Source of the DNA: Oceaniradius stylonematis
GTDB lineage: Bacteria; Pseudomonadota; Alphaproteobacteria; Rhizobiales; Rhizobiaceae
Length of the DNA stretch: 36,291 nt
Assembly (NCBI RefSeq): GCF_003149475.2
Contig: NZ_QFWV02000004.1
Coordinates: forward strand, 375,221 to 411,511
Reading direction: 5' to 3'
Program-made: the position numbers and the translations under genes
The notes under the pieces: model-generated
What the model saw: only the letters and a program-made list of their open reading frames with translations
The model's database searches: none
What the model was told of the DNA's origin: nothing
Shown: one piece after another, positions 1-10,766 of the stretch
How positions within the stretch are numbered: the first letter of the stretch is position 1
How the letters are laid out: each line of letters opens with the position of its first letter

Positions 1-728
1 CCGATCGGGTGGGCACGGTCAAACACCAGTTCCACGTGCAGCCCGTTATTGACCAGAAGCACGGCATCGGGCGCTTTCGGATTGCCCCTGTAGCCGGCAA
101 ACTTTTGCGGCTCGAGCAGCGGCAGATCGTCGATGAGAAGCGCGCCGTCCTTGACGTGGTAGCGGCGCGCATCGGCGTGGCTGGTGCCCTCGATCGGGAA
201 AGCCTGATCGAGAAAGACACGAGCGCGGGCGACGACGCGTGCTCCGCGTCCGCGGTCGTAACCGCCGGGCCTGGGCGGCGTGCCCATCGCATCGGTGCCG
301 TAAAAGCCGTCATAGAGACTTCCCCAACGTGCATTGGCGGCGTTGAGCGCATAGCGGGCATTGGTGATCGGCACGACGAGCTGCGGGCCGGGCACACTGG
401 CGATCTCCGGATCGACATTGGCGGTCTCGATCTCGAAATCGGGTCCCTCCGGCAACAGATAGCCGATCTCCTCGAGAAAGCCGCGATAGGCGTCATGGTC
501 ATGCGGCTGGTTGCGGCGCTTTGCATGCCATGCATCGATCTGCGACTGCAGTTTCTCGCGTGTTTCCAGAAGCGCGCGGTTCTTCGGGGTCAGATCGGAA
601 ACCATCGCCGCGAAGGCGGCAAAGAACGCGTCCGCGTCGATACCGGTTCCCGGCATTGCCTCGTCGACGAGGAAGTCGTGCAGGGCCTTGTCGATCTGCA
701 ATCCATTGCGGTCGATGCGGTCGGCCAT
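1..728 (-). CDS. glcB: Malate synthase G, N-terminal part (cut by window edge)
   Basis: This reading frame runs off the left edge, so only about the first 242 residues are present. The translation starts MADRIDRNGLQIDKALHDF and contains PGPQLVVPITNARYALNAANARWGSLYDG and later VLLVNNGLHVELVFDRAHPI, which I recognise as malate synthase isoform G (about 720 residues when complete). The enzyme condenses glyoxylate with acetyl-CoA to malate in the glyoxylate shunt, in the cytoplasm. The catalytic TIM-barrel residues lie beyond the edge and cannot be checked. The ATG at 728 is preceded on its strand by GGAG at a good distance. It lies downstream of, and in the same direction as, the hydantoinase-family gene, with a 119-base gap that holds a palindrome, so it probably has its own promoter. 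Confidence 0.95.
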   Translation of the reverse strand, partial: MADRIDRNGLQIDKALHDFLVDEAMPGTGIDADAFFAAFAAMVSDLTPKNRALLETREKLQSQIDAWHAKRRNQPHDHDAYRGFLEEIGYLLPEGPDFEIETANVDPEIASVPGPQLVVPITNARYALNAANARWGSLYDGFYGTDAMGTPPRPGGYDRGRGARVVARARVFLDQAFPIEGTSHADARRYHVKDGALLIDDLPLLEPQKFAGYRGNPKAPDAVLLVNNGLHVELVFDRAHPI

Positions 729-751
729 GAAGGTCTCCAAGAGCTGGTTTG

Positions 752-764
752 GCTGCAGTGCAGC
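752..764. promoter_or_regulatory. Palindrome upstream of glcB, possible operator
   Basis: GCTGCA and TGCAGC form perfect 6-base arms around a single G. The flanks extend the symmetry loosely with TTT on one side and AAA on the other. It sits about 24 bases upstream of the glcB start in the gap between two genes, where a repressor site would be expected. No regulator gene is nearby. Function is inferred from position and symmetry only. Confidence 0.3.
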
Positions 765-847
765 AAAAAGCGGTTGCGCGCGGTTATCGCGGCCGGCCAT
801 TCGGTGTCAATCCAGCCGATAGTGCGACCCGGCTCCACGGCGCCGCG

Positions 848-2854
848 TCAGACCGCCGCCGGCCTTCCCGTTGCCGTGGCGGTCACCGTCGCGGAAACGA
901 ACTGGCGACGATCATCGAGTGTCACCGCCTCGACGTCGCTGCGCACATCGATCTCCGGTTCGCCGGCGCCCGCCGCCGCGGCCTTGGCCGCCGCCGCGAC
1001 GCGGCAGGCAGCTGCGGCTGCTTCGAGCGCTGCTTTCTCCGAACGAAGGACCTGACGCGGCGGTTCTATTGCGGCACCGGAGACGACGAAACCGCCGCTT
1101 TCATCATCCGGGACGATCTCGGCCATCGCCGAAACGCGAATTTGACCGGCCACCGCGCCGATCGCATTGGCGACATCTGCATGGTCGGGCACGACCGCTT
1201 CGATCGCCAGGAGCCCGCCGACGCCGGGATAGACCGATGCCGCGCCGGCGCCGAGCCCGATCACCGGGCGGTCAAGCAGAAGTGCGGCACGCACATAGTG
1301 TCCCGATCGGTCGAGGGCACGCTGGACGAGCGGCGAGGCAAGAAGACGCCGATCGCTCAGCCCATCGGCGGCCAGACCGGTTTGCAGCACCCGTTCGGCA
1401 GAAAGGCGGACGAGACGCTCGGCGACGGTTCGGGCCAGGGCTTCGGGCGAGGCCGCGATCGGCCTGCCACGCCCATCCTTGCGGCGGGCGAAAAGCGCGG
1501 CGCCCAGGTGAGCCGCGTCTGTGTTCCAATGGTCGAACCGGCCCTCCACATGCCCGGCATCGGTGGGCGTAAAGCCGGCCACCAGAACCAGCCCACGCGC
1601 GGCGAGCCCGTCGAGCGTTGCCACCTCGGATGTGGATCTCAACAACCGGTCAAGCGGCACGGGCTCGTCGCCGATCCGTGCGAACAGATCGGCCTGCGAC
1701 CGGGTGAGACCGCCATACTGGTCCTGCGGCAGACCGGCCTGGACGGCGAACCGACCATCGAGCCGGCCTGCGAACGGGGAATCGAGCTGTCGTTTCAGAT
1801 GCGGAACAATTTGTCCGGGATAGAGCGTTTCGAGCAACGACACTGGAACAAGCCGTCGCGGACCCAGGCACAGTTCGGGTTCGAGCGCGCCGTCTTCGAG
1901 ATGGATTTCACTGTCACCGCCCAGACCATAGGTGTGAACGTCGATGGCTTCGACCATGGTGCGGTGACCGCCCACTTCGGCGCCGGCGGGGTCGAGCATC
2001 GGCCGTCCGGCATCCAGAATCGCGACGTCCGTCGTAGTACCGCCAATGTCGGCGACATAGCCATCATCACGGCCGGTGAGAAAATGCGCGCCGACGACGC
2101 TCGCGGCCGGCCCCGACAGGATCGTCTCAATCGGCCGAAGCGTGGCGAACTCTGCCGAGACGAGCGAACCGTCGCCGCGCACGACCATCAGCGGCGCGGT
2201 GATGCTGCGTTCCGCCAAAAAGCCGCGCGTGGCCGCGATCAGCCGGGCGATCAGGCCGATCAGACGGGCGTTCAGGACCGTGGTCAAGGCGCGGCGCGGG
2301 CCGTCCAGTTTCGATGACAGCTCGTGGCTGCAGGTGACGGCGCGGCCGGTGCGTGTGGCGATCAGGTCGCGCACGGCGATCTCATGCTCGGGGTTGCGAA
2401 CCGCAAAATATCCGGCCACCGCAAAGGCGGAAACATCGGCGCCGAGCGCATCGATCCGGGCTTCGAGCGGCGCCAGATCGAGCGGCTTGGCGCGGCCGTG
2501 AATATCGTGGCCACCGGGTAGAAGCTGGACCGGATCGTCGCCGAGCGCATTGCGCAGGCCGGCCTTATCGAGATCGGCTTCGCCGAAGCCGATCATGACA
2601 AGCGCGACCCGCCCGCCCTGACCTTCGACCAGCGCGTTGGTTGCGAGCGTCGTCGAGACCGACACCAGGCCGATCGCGGCCGGATCGGCGCCGGCCCTAT
2701 CAAGCGCCTTGCCGGCAGCCTCTGCAATGCCGATCGCCAGATCGTGTCGGGTGGTCAGCGCCTTGGCCTTGGCGACAACCAAGCCGGCGGCAGCGTCGAA
2801 GATCACCGCGTCGGTGTAGGTGCCGCCCGTATCGAGACCGAGAGAAAGGGACAT
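848..2854 (-). CDS. Hydantoinase/oxoprolinase family protein (HyuA-like ATPase subunit)
   Basis: The 668-residue product has the N-terminal phosphate-binding motif of the Hydant_A_N family at residues 8-17 (DTGGTYTDAV). It then has the hydantoinase A core with VRGDGSLVSAE, TILSGPAASVVGA and a second phosphate motif GGTTTD. Family members hydrolyse cyclic amides such as hydantoins or 5-oxoproline with ATP, usually as an A subunit with a B subunit (HyuB). No HyuB gene is in the window. The length is typical for an A subunit without fusion. It is the third gene of a minus-strand run GST-P450-HyuA, 73 bases after the P450. The substrate cannot be read from the sequence. The C-terminal 80 residues are alanine-rich. 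Family assignment is firm; function is open. Confidence 0.9.
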   Translation of the reverse strand: MSLSLGLDTGGTYTDAVIFDAAAGLVVAKAKALTTRHDLAIGIAEAAGKALDRAGADPAAIGLVSVSTTLATNALVEGQGGRVALVMIGFGEADLDKAGLRNALGDDPVQLLPGGHDIHGRAKPLDLAPLEARIDALGADVSAFAVAGYFAVRNPEHEIAVRDLIATRTGRAVTCSHELSSKLDGPRRALTTVLNARLIGLIARLIAATRGFLAERSITAPLMVVRGDGSLVSAEFATLRPIETILSGPAASVVGAHFLTGRDDGYVADIGGTTTDVAILDAGRPMLDPAGAEVGGHRTMVEAIDVHTYGLGGDSEIHLEDGALEPELCLGPRRLVPVSLLETLYPGQIVPHLKRQLDSPFAGRLDGRFAVQAGLPQDQYGGLTRSQADLFARIGDEPVPLDRLLRSTSEVATLDGLAARGLVLVAGFTPTDAGHVEGRFDHWNTDAAHLGAALFARRKDGRGRPIAASPEALARTVAERLVRLSAERVLQTGLAADGLSDRRLLASPLVQRALDRSGHYVRAALLLDRPVIGLGAGAASVYPGVGGLLAIEAVVPDHADVANAIGAVAGQIRVSAMAEIVPDDESGGFVVSGAAIEPPRQVLRSEKAALEAAAAACRVAAAAKAAAAGAGEPEIDVRSDVEAVTLDDRRQFVSATVTATATGRPAAV

Positions 2855-2927
2855 GGATCACGCCTGTTTGCGGCGTCAGCATGTATGGCGTGCGCGGCAC
2901 AGCCGCAACGGCTTTGTGGTCTTGGCG

Positions 2928-4316
2928 TCAGCGTCGGACGATCCGCATGGGCAGGCCGTTTTGCGCCTGCACGGTGAGCTTCTGGACCGGCCAGGGCGCC
3001 AGGCCCGGTGTCGGCTCGAAGCGGAATTCGTTGAGCATCAGCGCCAGCGCGATCACCGCTTCCTGCAGCGCGAAGGTGGCGCCGATGCAGATTCGCGGGC
3101 CCGCGCCGAACGGCAGATACTGGAACCGGTCGATCGCGCCGCGGTTCTCCGGCCAGAAACGCGATGGCTGGAAGGCGTTCGGATTGTCCCAGTAAAGCCG
3201 GTGCCGGTGCAGCACCCAGGGCATGACGAGCACTGTCGTCCCGGCCTTGATCTCGACCGATGTGCCGTCCTTGAAGGTGAAGATTTCGTCTTCGACGGCC
3301 ATCCGGTTGATCGACGGCGCCGGCGGATAGAGCCGCATCGCTTCCTCAAAAGCCGCACGGGTCTTTGGCATCTTTTCAAGCCACTCGACCGGCGGCGGAT
3401 CATCGGCCAGAACCTTTGCGATCTCTGCTTCGAGCAGCGCCCGTTCGTGGGGTGCATTGGCCAACAGATAAAGCGTCCAGCCCAGAGCGCGCGCCGTCGT
3501 CTCGTGGCCGGCGCCGATGAAGGTTATCAGATTGTCCTCGATTTCGTCGGCGTCGAGACCGTCGGGACCTTCCGCGTTAAGCAAGAGCGCCAGAAAGTCG
3601 TTGCGGACGGCGTTGGCATCGGTGCGCATCTTCTCGCGCCTTGCATCCATCGTGTCGCGGACGACCTTGCGGAACTTGGCGAGCGTCGCCTTGCCGCGCA
3701 GGCGCTGGATGCGCGGAAACCATTCGGGCGCCTTGAGCAGGTCAAGCGGATCGACGCGTCCCATGGTCGACAGCAGCCGGTCCACATCCTCCGCGAAATC
3801 GACGCCATCGGTGACCACCTCGTCGGAAAACAGCGTGTAGGCGAGGATCTCGTAGGTCAGCTCGGTCATGTCGTGGCTGATGTCGCGCACCGTGCCGGCG
3901 CCATCGCGGTAGCACTCAAGAAAGGTGTCGGCGCGCGACCGCATCATGTCGGCGAACCCGTTGATGTGGCGCGGGGTGAAGACCGGCGCCATCGCCTTGC
4001 GGCCGCGCCGCCAGGTCTCGCCCTCGGCGGTCAGGAGCCCGTCGCGCAGGATCGGGCGCAGGATGAGCTGGCGCACCCGCGCCATGCGATAGTTCTTCTG
4101 GTTGTCGACCAGGACGTGCCGGATCAGCTCGGGATGATTGCAGATCAGCGTCGTCTCGTTGAGAAAGCGCGCAGTGATGTGCGTTTTGGTGTAGGACGGC
4201 TCTCCCCACAGTTCGAGCGGGTTGCGCATGACCGTGCGGACCACTTCCAGCCGCGTCGGTATGTGGGTGCGCGGAACCGGATGCGGCGGCACGAAAGGTT
4301 GCGGCTTGGTGTCCAT
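2928..4316 (-). CDS. Cytochrome P450
   Basis: This is a 462-residue haem-thiolate monooxygenase. Visible hallmarks are the I-helix oxygen-activation motif AGHETTA, the K-helix ExxR (EEAMRLYPPAP) and the haem loop FGAGPRICIG, with the axial cysteine at about residue 410. The length matches a soluble bacterial P450, with no N-terminal membrane anchor. The frame is open further upstream, but the ATG at 4316 gives the expected N-terminus (MDTKPQPFVPPHPVPRTH) and avoids running through the preceding GST gene. Electron-transfer partners (ferredoxin and its reductase) are not encoded nearby. Neighbours on the same strand are a GST 64 bases upstream and a hydantoinase-family gene downstream, which hints at catabolic or detoxifying use. 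The substrate is unknown. Confidence 0.96.
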   Translation of the reverse strand: MDTKPQPFVPPHPVPRTHIPTRLEVVRTVMRNPLELWGEPSYTKTHITARFLNETTLICNHPELIRHVLVDNQKNYRMARVRQLILRPILRDGLLTAEGETWRRGRKAMAPVFTPRHINGFADMMRSRADTFLECYRDGAGTVRDISHDMTELTYEILAYTLFSDEVVTDGVDFAEDVDRLLSTMGRVDPLDLLKAPEWFPRIQRLRGKATLAKFRKVVRDTMDARREKMRTDANAVRNDFLALLLNAEGPDGLDADEIEDNLITFIGAGHETTARALGWTLYLLANAPHERALLEAEIAKVLADDPPPVEWLEKMPKTRAAFEEAMRLYPPAPSINRMAVEDEIFTFKDGTSVEIKAGTTVLVMPWVLHRHRLYWDNPNAFQPSRFWPENRGAIDRFQYLPFGAGPRICIGATFALQEAVIALALMLNEFRFEPTPGLAPWPVQKLTVQAQNGLPMRIVRR

Positions 4317-4380
4317 GGCGACTGTCCTCGACTTTGGCCAATATGGCCGCAGTTTGCGCCCGGTCAAAGGTGACAGATGA

Positions 4381-5037
4381 TCACGGGAATACGGTTTCGA
4401 CGTCGCCCGGGTGCCATTGCGGGTATTTCCGCATGATCGACGCAAAGCGTTCAGATGCGAGGAAGCGGTCCAACCAGCCCCGCAGATGCGGCCATGGCTG
4501 CGCATCGAACCAGCCCCGATCGACATGGGCGAATTGGCGCACGAAGGGCAGTATGGCGTAGTCGGCGAGCGTGGCGCGATCTCCGAGCAGCCACTCATGG
4601 CGCTTGAGCCGTGCGTCCAGCGGCTGAAGATGGTCCGCCGCAATGGCGCGCTGCTGGGTTTCCGATATTGTTTCGTTTTCGTAACGATTTGGATATTTGT
4701 AGCGATCCAATGCCGCCTTGAACGAGCCGTCATTGCTGGCGACCAGCGTTTCGATGTCGGAACGAACAGAACGATCCTTCGGCCACCAACATTCGGGATC
4801 GGCTTGCGACAGGGCCCAGACCATTACGTCCCAACTTTCGTCGATCACCGTACCGTCGGGCAAGACAAGGACCGGCACAGTGGCCTTGGGGGACGCTTGG
4901 ATCATGGCGGCGGGCTTGTCGCGCAAGACCACCTCGCGCAGCTCGACCGCGATGCCGCTTGCGGCAATCGCCAGCCTGGCCCGCATCGCATAGGGGCAGC
5001 GGCGAAAAGAATAAAGAACGGGTGGAAGCGCCGTCAT
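4381..5037 (-). CDS. Glutathione S-transferase family protein
   Basis: The 218-residue product has a thioredoxin-fold N-terminal domain beginning MTALPPVLYSFRRCPYAMRA, with a CPY motif at residues 14-16. The cis-proline segment ATVPVL and the glutathione-contacting DESWDV follow. An all-helical C-terminal domain (GDRATLADYAILPFVRQFAH) completes the GST plan. The cysteine in CPY suggests a thiol-transferase-like chemistry rather than classic Tyr or Ser GST activity; this is inference from family knowledge. The ATG at 5037 was chosen over an upstream in-frame start because it places the first beta strand correctly and avoids overlap with the divergent aldo/keto reductase. It probably heads the GST-P450-hydantoinase run. 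Confidence 0.9.
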   Translation of the reverse strand: MTALPPVLYSFRRCPYAMRARLAIAASGIAVELREVVLRDKPAAMIQASPKATVPVLVLPDGTVIDESWDVMVWALSQADPECWWPKDRSVRSDIETLVASNDGSFKAALDRYKYPNRYENETISETQQRAIAADHLQPLDARLKRHEWLLGDRATLADYAILPFVRQFAHVDRGWFDAQPWPHLRGWLDRFLASERFASIMRKYPQWHPGDVETVFP

Positions 5038-5095
5038 GGCCGGCCTATCTTTCAGTGCATCCAAGATTTTCAGCCAGACCAATTTGGGGACGACC

Positions 5096-6139
5096 ATGAA
5101 AATGCGCAAGCTGGGCCGCACGGGCCTCGACGTGTCCGAGATCTGCCTGGGCACGATGACCTGGGGCTCGCAGAACTCCGAGGAGGAGGCGCATGCCCAG
5201 ATGCGCTATGCGGTCGAGGCAGGCGTCAACTTCTTCGATACCGCGGAGATGTATCCGACCACGCCTTTTGCGATCGAGACCGCAGGGCGCACCGAGGAGA
5301 TCATCGGTACCTGGCTGGCCGAGGACGGACGGCGTGACGAGATCGTTCTCGCCACCAAGGTGATCGGCCCGGGCGGCCATGGCGTCGATGGCGGGCGGCC
5401 GATCGATGCGGCGAAGATGCGCACCGCCTGCGAACGCTCGCTCAAGCGGCTGCAGACGGACCATATCGATCTCTACCAGATTCACTGGCCGAACCGCGGC
5501 TCCTACCATTTCCGCCAGAGCTGGACCTATGCGCCCGACAAGCAGGACAAGGCCGAGGCGCTCGACGGCATTGCGGAGATTCTCGAAACCGCACAGGCGC
5601 TGGTCGACGAGGGCAAGATCCGGCATTTGGGCCTGTCGAACGAAACCGTGTGGGGAACGGCGCAATATCTGCGTATCGCCGGGGAGAAGGGCTGGCCGCG
5701 CGTGCAGTCGATGCAGAACGAATATTCGCTGCTGCACCGCATCTACGATCTCGATTTCGCCGAACTGGGCCATCATGAGGATGTGGGACTGTTGTCCTAT
5801 TCCTCGCTGGCCGGCGGGCTCCTGACCGGTAAATATGAAGGCGGCAAACTGCCGGAAGGCTCGCGCCGGACGATCAACGAGAACATCGGCGGGCGCGTGA
5901 CCGATTACCTGGAGCCGGCGCTCGGCCGGTATCTGGACATCGCCCGCAAGCACGGGCTCGATCCGGCACAGATGGCGCTGGCCTTCTGCCTCTCCAAACC
6001 GTTCCTGACCTCGGTGATCATCGGCGCGACGACGATGGACCAGCTCAAGACCTGCATCGACGCGGCCGATGTCACACTGGACGATGCGGTGCTTGCGGAC
6101 ATCGAACAGGTCCACCGCAAATGGCCGATCCCGATGTGA
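5096..6139 (+). CDS. Tas-like NADP(H)-dependent aldo/keto reductase
   Basis: The 347-residue product closely follows E. coli Tas: MRKLGRTGLDVSEICLGTMTWGSQNSEEEAHAQ at the start, then GLDPAQMALAFCLSKPF and GATTMDQLKT near the end. The aldo/keto reductase tetrad is visible: Asp48 and Tyr53 (NFFDTAEMY), Lys88 (LATKVIG) and His130 (YQIHWP). Such enzymes reduce carbonyls with NADPH in a TIM barrel; the natural substrate is not known. The ATG at 5096 has GGGGA 6-10 bases upstream. The GST gene starts only 58 bases away on the other strand, so the two promoters must overlap or lie partly inside the opposing gene. It converges with the thioesterase gene, 6 bases away. Confidence 0.95.
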   Translation: MKMRKLGRTGLDVSEICLGTMTWGSQNSEEEAHAQMRYAVEAGVNFFDTAEMYPTTPFAIETAGRTEEIIGTWLAEDGRRDEIVLATKVIGPGGHGVDGGRPIDAAKMRTACERSLKRLQTDHIDLYQIHWPNRGSYHFRQSWTYAPDKQDKAEALDGIAEILETAQALVDEGKIRHLGLSNETVWGTAQYLRIAGEKGWPRVQSMQNEYSLLHRIYDLDFAELGHHEDVGLLSYSSLAGGLLTGKYEGGKLPEGSRRTINENIGGRVTDYLEPALGRYLDIARKHGLDPAQMALAFCLSKPFLTSVIIGATTMDQLKTCIDAADVTLDDAVLADIEQVHRKWPIPM

Positions 6140-6145
6140 GGCGCC

Positions 6146-6643
6146 TCAATCCAGCGCCGCCACCATCTCCGGATCGAGGTCCGGCGAGGGACCGTCATGG
6201 CCCAGCGCCCGGGCGAGTTCGGCGCTGGGCACTTTTTCTCGCCCCTTGAGGAAAAGCGCCTTCAGCACCCCGCGGGCATGCACCATTTCGCCGACGACGA
6301 AGCGTTGCTCCATGTAAACCCATTTGCCATCCCAACCGGCGACGCGCGTCGTCAGTTCATATGCCTGGAACGGGTCGAGTGGGCGGCGAAACACCATCCT
6401 GGCGCTGCCGACCACGGGATACCAGCGATTGGCACGCATGACACGCCACAGGCCGGAGCGGATCGTCAGATCGACGCGACCGAGATCCATGATCGTCAGG
6501 TAACGGCCATTGTTCATGTGGATGTTGGTGTCCAGATCGTTCGGCAGAACACGCAGGCAGATACGCGTCTCATCGAAAACGCCCGTGGCCGGTTTGCGGA
6601 ACGCGGCCAGCACGATCCAGATTAGACGGAAGATGAGATTCAT
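6146..6643 (-). CDS. THEM6-type hotdog-fold acyl-CoA thioesterase
   Basis: The 165-residue product opens with a hydrophobic stretch MNLIFRLIWIVLAAF (possible membrane anchor). The hotdog-domain signature PNDLDTNIHMNNGRYLTIMDLGRVDL follows, typical of the thioesterase-like THEM6 family. The Asp within DLDTNIHMN is the expected catalytic position of 4HBT-like enzymes. The likely role is hydrolysis of an acyl-CoA thioester; the substrate is not known. The end of the protein is less conserved. The gene has its own strong-looking promoter at 6670-6698, with a palindrome in the spacer. It converges with the aldo/keto reductase. Confidence 0.88.
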   Translation of the reverse strand: MNLIFRLIWIVLAAFRKPATGVFDETRICLRVLPNDLDTNIHMNNGRYLTIMDLGRVDLTIRSGLWRVMRANRWYPVVGSARMVFRRPLDPFQAYELTTRVAGWDGKWVYMEQRFVVGEMVHARGVLKALFLKGREKVPSAELARALGHDGPSPDLDPEMVAALD

Positions 6644-6669
6644 GGCGCACCATCGCTCGCAGAGCTTCG

Positions 6670-6698
6670 ATATTACGTTTACGTAAAAGGAATATCAA
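6670..6698 (-). promoter_or_regulatory. Promoter of the thioesterase gene with palindromic operator in the spacer
   Basis: Read on the minus strand there is a -35 box TTGATA (6698-6693), a 17-base spacer and a -10 box TAATAT (6675-6670). That is one mismatch to consensus in each box. The spacer contains the perfect palindrome TTTACGTAAA (6678-6687). The transcript would start near 6663, about 20 bases before the ATG. A palindrome between -35 and -10 is the usual position for MerR-family regulators. The motif resembles, from memory, sites of LiuR-like regulators of acyl-CoA catabolism, which would fit the product; that link is unverified. Confidence 0.6.
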
Positions 6699-6815
6699 GC
6701 CGCCAAGCTTCCACCGGAGGGATCAGCGCGGATCCAGCGGCAACGGCACCATCTAAGCAAAAGAGGCCCACCAACGGCGCCTGTTGACGACTGGACGCAG
6801 CATTTCGCTGTCGGC

Positions 6816-7082
6816 TCAGCCTTCGGCGTTGGCCCGGAGATGATCGGCGACAGTGTCGGCGTCACCGGTCACGTCCCCGGGATTGTCGCGGAAGTCGAAC
6901 CGCGTGACATCTTCGAGCATCGGCAGCGTGGCATCACCGAGATGGCCATCGGGGAAGGTGCGCACGCCCTGCGGAACTGCGGCGGCTTCCGAGTGGACGA
7001 TCGCCGGCGGCTTGCCCGGGACGAGCAACGCGGAAACGGCCGGGTCCGGCAGCGGTACAGCCAGTCTTACAATGGTCCCCAC
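6816..7082 (-). CDS. Hypothetical 88-residue ORF, possibly a gene remnant
   Basis: This frame lies in a 480-base stretch (6644-7123) without a firmly supported gene. It starts at a GTG with no evident ribosome-binding site and reads through VRTFPDGHLGDATLPMLEDVTRFDFRDNPGDV. The codon third positions are GC-rich over most of its length, as in the neighbouring genes, which argues for present or past coding. I do not recognise a family. The lack of a good start and its position against the DUF2269 leader suggest the C-terminal remnant of a larger gene, or chance. The rest of the 480 bases holds only the thioesterase promoter and no other structure that I can see. Confidence 0.25.
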   Translation of the reverse strand: MGTIVRLAVPLPDPAVSALLVPGKPPAIVHSEAAAVPQGVRTFPDGHLGDATLPMLEDVTRFDFRDNPGDVTGDADTVADHLRANAEG

Positions 7083-7123
7083 CGGCCCTATAAGATGGTC
7101 GGAAACGCCAAGAAGGAGTGCGC

Positions 7124-7681
7124 ATGCGCAAGACCTTGAAAATTCTGCACACGATCGCGGCCTGCGGGCTGATCGGCGGGCTTGCCGGACACATGGTGCT
7201 TCTGATCGTGGCGCATCCGCAGACGCCCCGCGCCTACAGCGCCTTGCGGGAGGCGATCGCCGCCATCAGCGATTACGTGCTGCTGCCGTCGCTGGCGATC
7301 GCGCTGGTGACGGGGCTCCTGTCGATGGCCGTGCACAAGCCGTTCATCGACAAGGGATGGGTGCTGCTCAAGGCGGCGATGGGCATCCTGATGTTCAAGG
7401 GCGTCCTGACGGTGATCGCCGCTCAGGCCGATCATGCGGCGGCGGTCGCCGAACGGGTGGCCAACGGCGAGGCCGGGGCGGACATGCTCGCACGAGCCAT
7501 CGCCTATGAATGGGCTGCGCTGTGGACTGTGATGGCGCTGTCGGTGGCCAACGTCGTTCTGGGCGTCTGGCGCCCGCGCCTGTCGCGCAGGCCGGCCGCA
7601 AAGGCCCGAGAGTTCCGGCCAAAGCCGGCCGACGCCCGCACTGTCGCGGCACGCAAGCAACCATCCGTCAAGGCGGCCTGA
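7124..7681 (+). CDS. DUF2269 family integral membrane protein
   Basis: The 185-residue product is mostly hydrophobic. Four membrane segments can be seen at roughly residues 8-30, 46-68, 82-104 and 134-156 (for example YVLLPSLAIALVTGLLSMAV and WTVMALSVANVVLGVW). A basic, Arg/Lys-rich cytoplasmic tail of about 35 residues follows. The N-terminus KILHTIAACGLIGGLAGHM has the His/Gly-rich first helix common in DUF2269 proteins. The function of the family is unknown. The ATG at 7124 has AAGGAG six bases upstream and is the clear start. It converges with usg, 34 bases away. Confidence 0.8.
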   Translation: MRKTLKILHTIAACGLIGGLAGHMVLLIVAHPQTPRAYSALREAIAAISDYVLLPSLAIALVTGLLSMAVHKPFIDKGWVLLKAAMGILMFKGVLTVIAAQADHAAAVAERVANGEAGADMLARAIAYEWAALWTVMALSVANVVLGVWRPRLSRRPAAKAREFRPKPADARTVAARKQPSVKAA

Positions 7682-7715
7682 CCGTCAGCGCGGCCTGCCG
7701 AGGCGATGATGCCGC

Positions 7716-7988
7716 TCAGTGCAGGATGATTTCGCCATCGACCTTGCGCCACTCGCCGGGGCTGATCAGCCGCTTGTGCGCATAGCGCACCGAATGCAGC
7801 GGGCCGTCCAGATTGTCTTCCCAGAAGTCCAGGAACCGGTACATTTCGGGAAAGTCCGGGGCCAGATCGTAATGCTGCCAGATGAAGGTCTGCAAGATCC
7901 CCGGATGGTCGGGCATGCGGTAGAGAATGTGCGCCGTGGTCAGCCCGTATCCGGCCAGCTGCCGTTGAAGATCTCCGTGTTCGGTCAT
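7716..7988 (-). CDS. usg: Usg family protein
   Basis: This small soluble protein of 90 residues has the very conserved alphaproteobacterial Usg sequence: LAGYGLTTAHILYRMPDHPG, LAPDFPEMYRFLDFWE, GPLHSVRYAHKRLISPGEWR and VDGEIILH. Usg is often described next to trpF, but no trp gene is in this window. No biochemical activity is firmly known. The frame is open upstream, but homology begins at the ATG at 7988 (MTEHGDLQRQL). It is divergent from gyrB, with a 262-base gap between the starts. Confidence 0.92.
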   Translation of the reverse strand: MTEHGDLQRQLAGYGLTTAHILYRMPDHPGILQTFIWQHYDLAPDFPEMYRFLDFWEDNLDGPLHSVRYAHKRLISPGEWRKVDGEIILH

Positions 7989-8043
7989 GCGTGTCCTCGC
8001 CTGAACGTGGAACGATTCTCTCATGCTGACGGCGACATGGTAA

Positions 8044-10710
<2,667 letters not shown>

Positions 10711-10723
10711 TAAGCCGACCAAA

Positions 10724-10748
10724 CGGCGGGCCTGATGCGGCCCACCGC
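10724..10748 (+). terminator. GC-rich hairpin after gyrB
   Basis: GGCGG and CCGCC pair around an inner GCC/GGC stem with a small bulge, 13 bases past the gyrB stop and just before the zinc-ribbon gene. There is no T-run, so it may be a weak or Rho-assisted end, or merely a fold. Low confidence. Confidence 0.25.
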
Positions 10749-10766
10749 CGATGTGGGAGGGCCGCC

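Noticed and set aside
749-2317. 522-codon open frame on the plus strand
   Set aside because: It lies antisense to the hydantoinase-family gene, has an Arg/Gly-rich composition without domains, and is the usual shadow of a high-GC gene.
2820-4373. 517-codon open frame on the plus strand
   Set aside because: Antisense to the P450, whose motifs are intact; no recognisable protein features.
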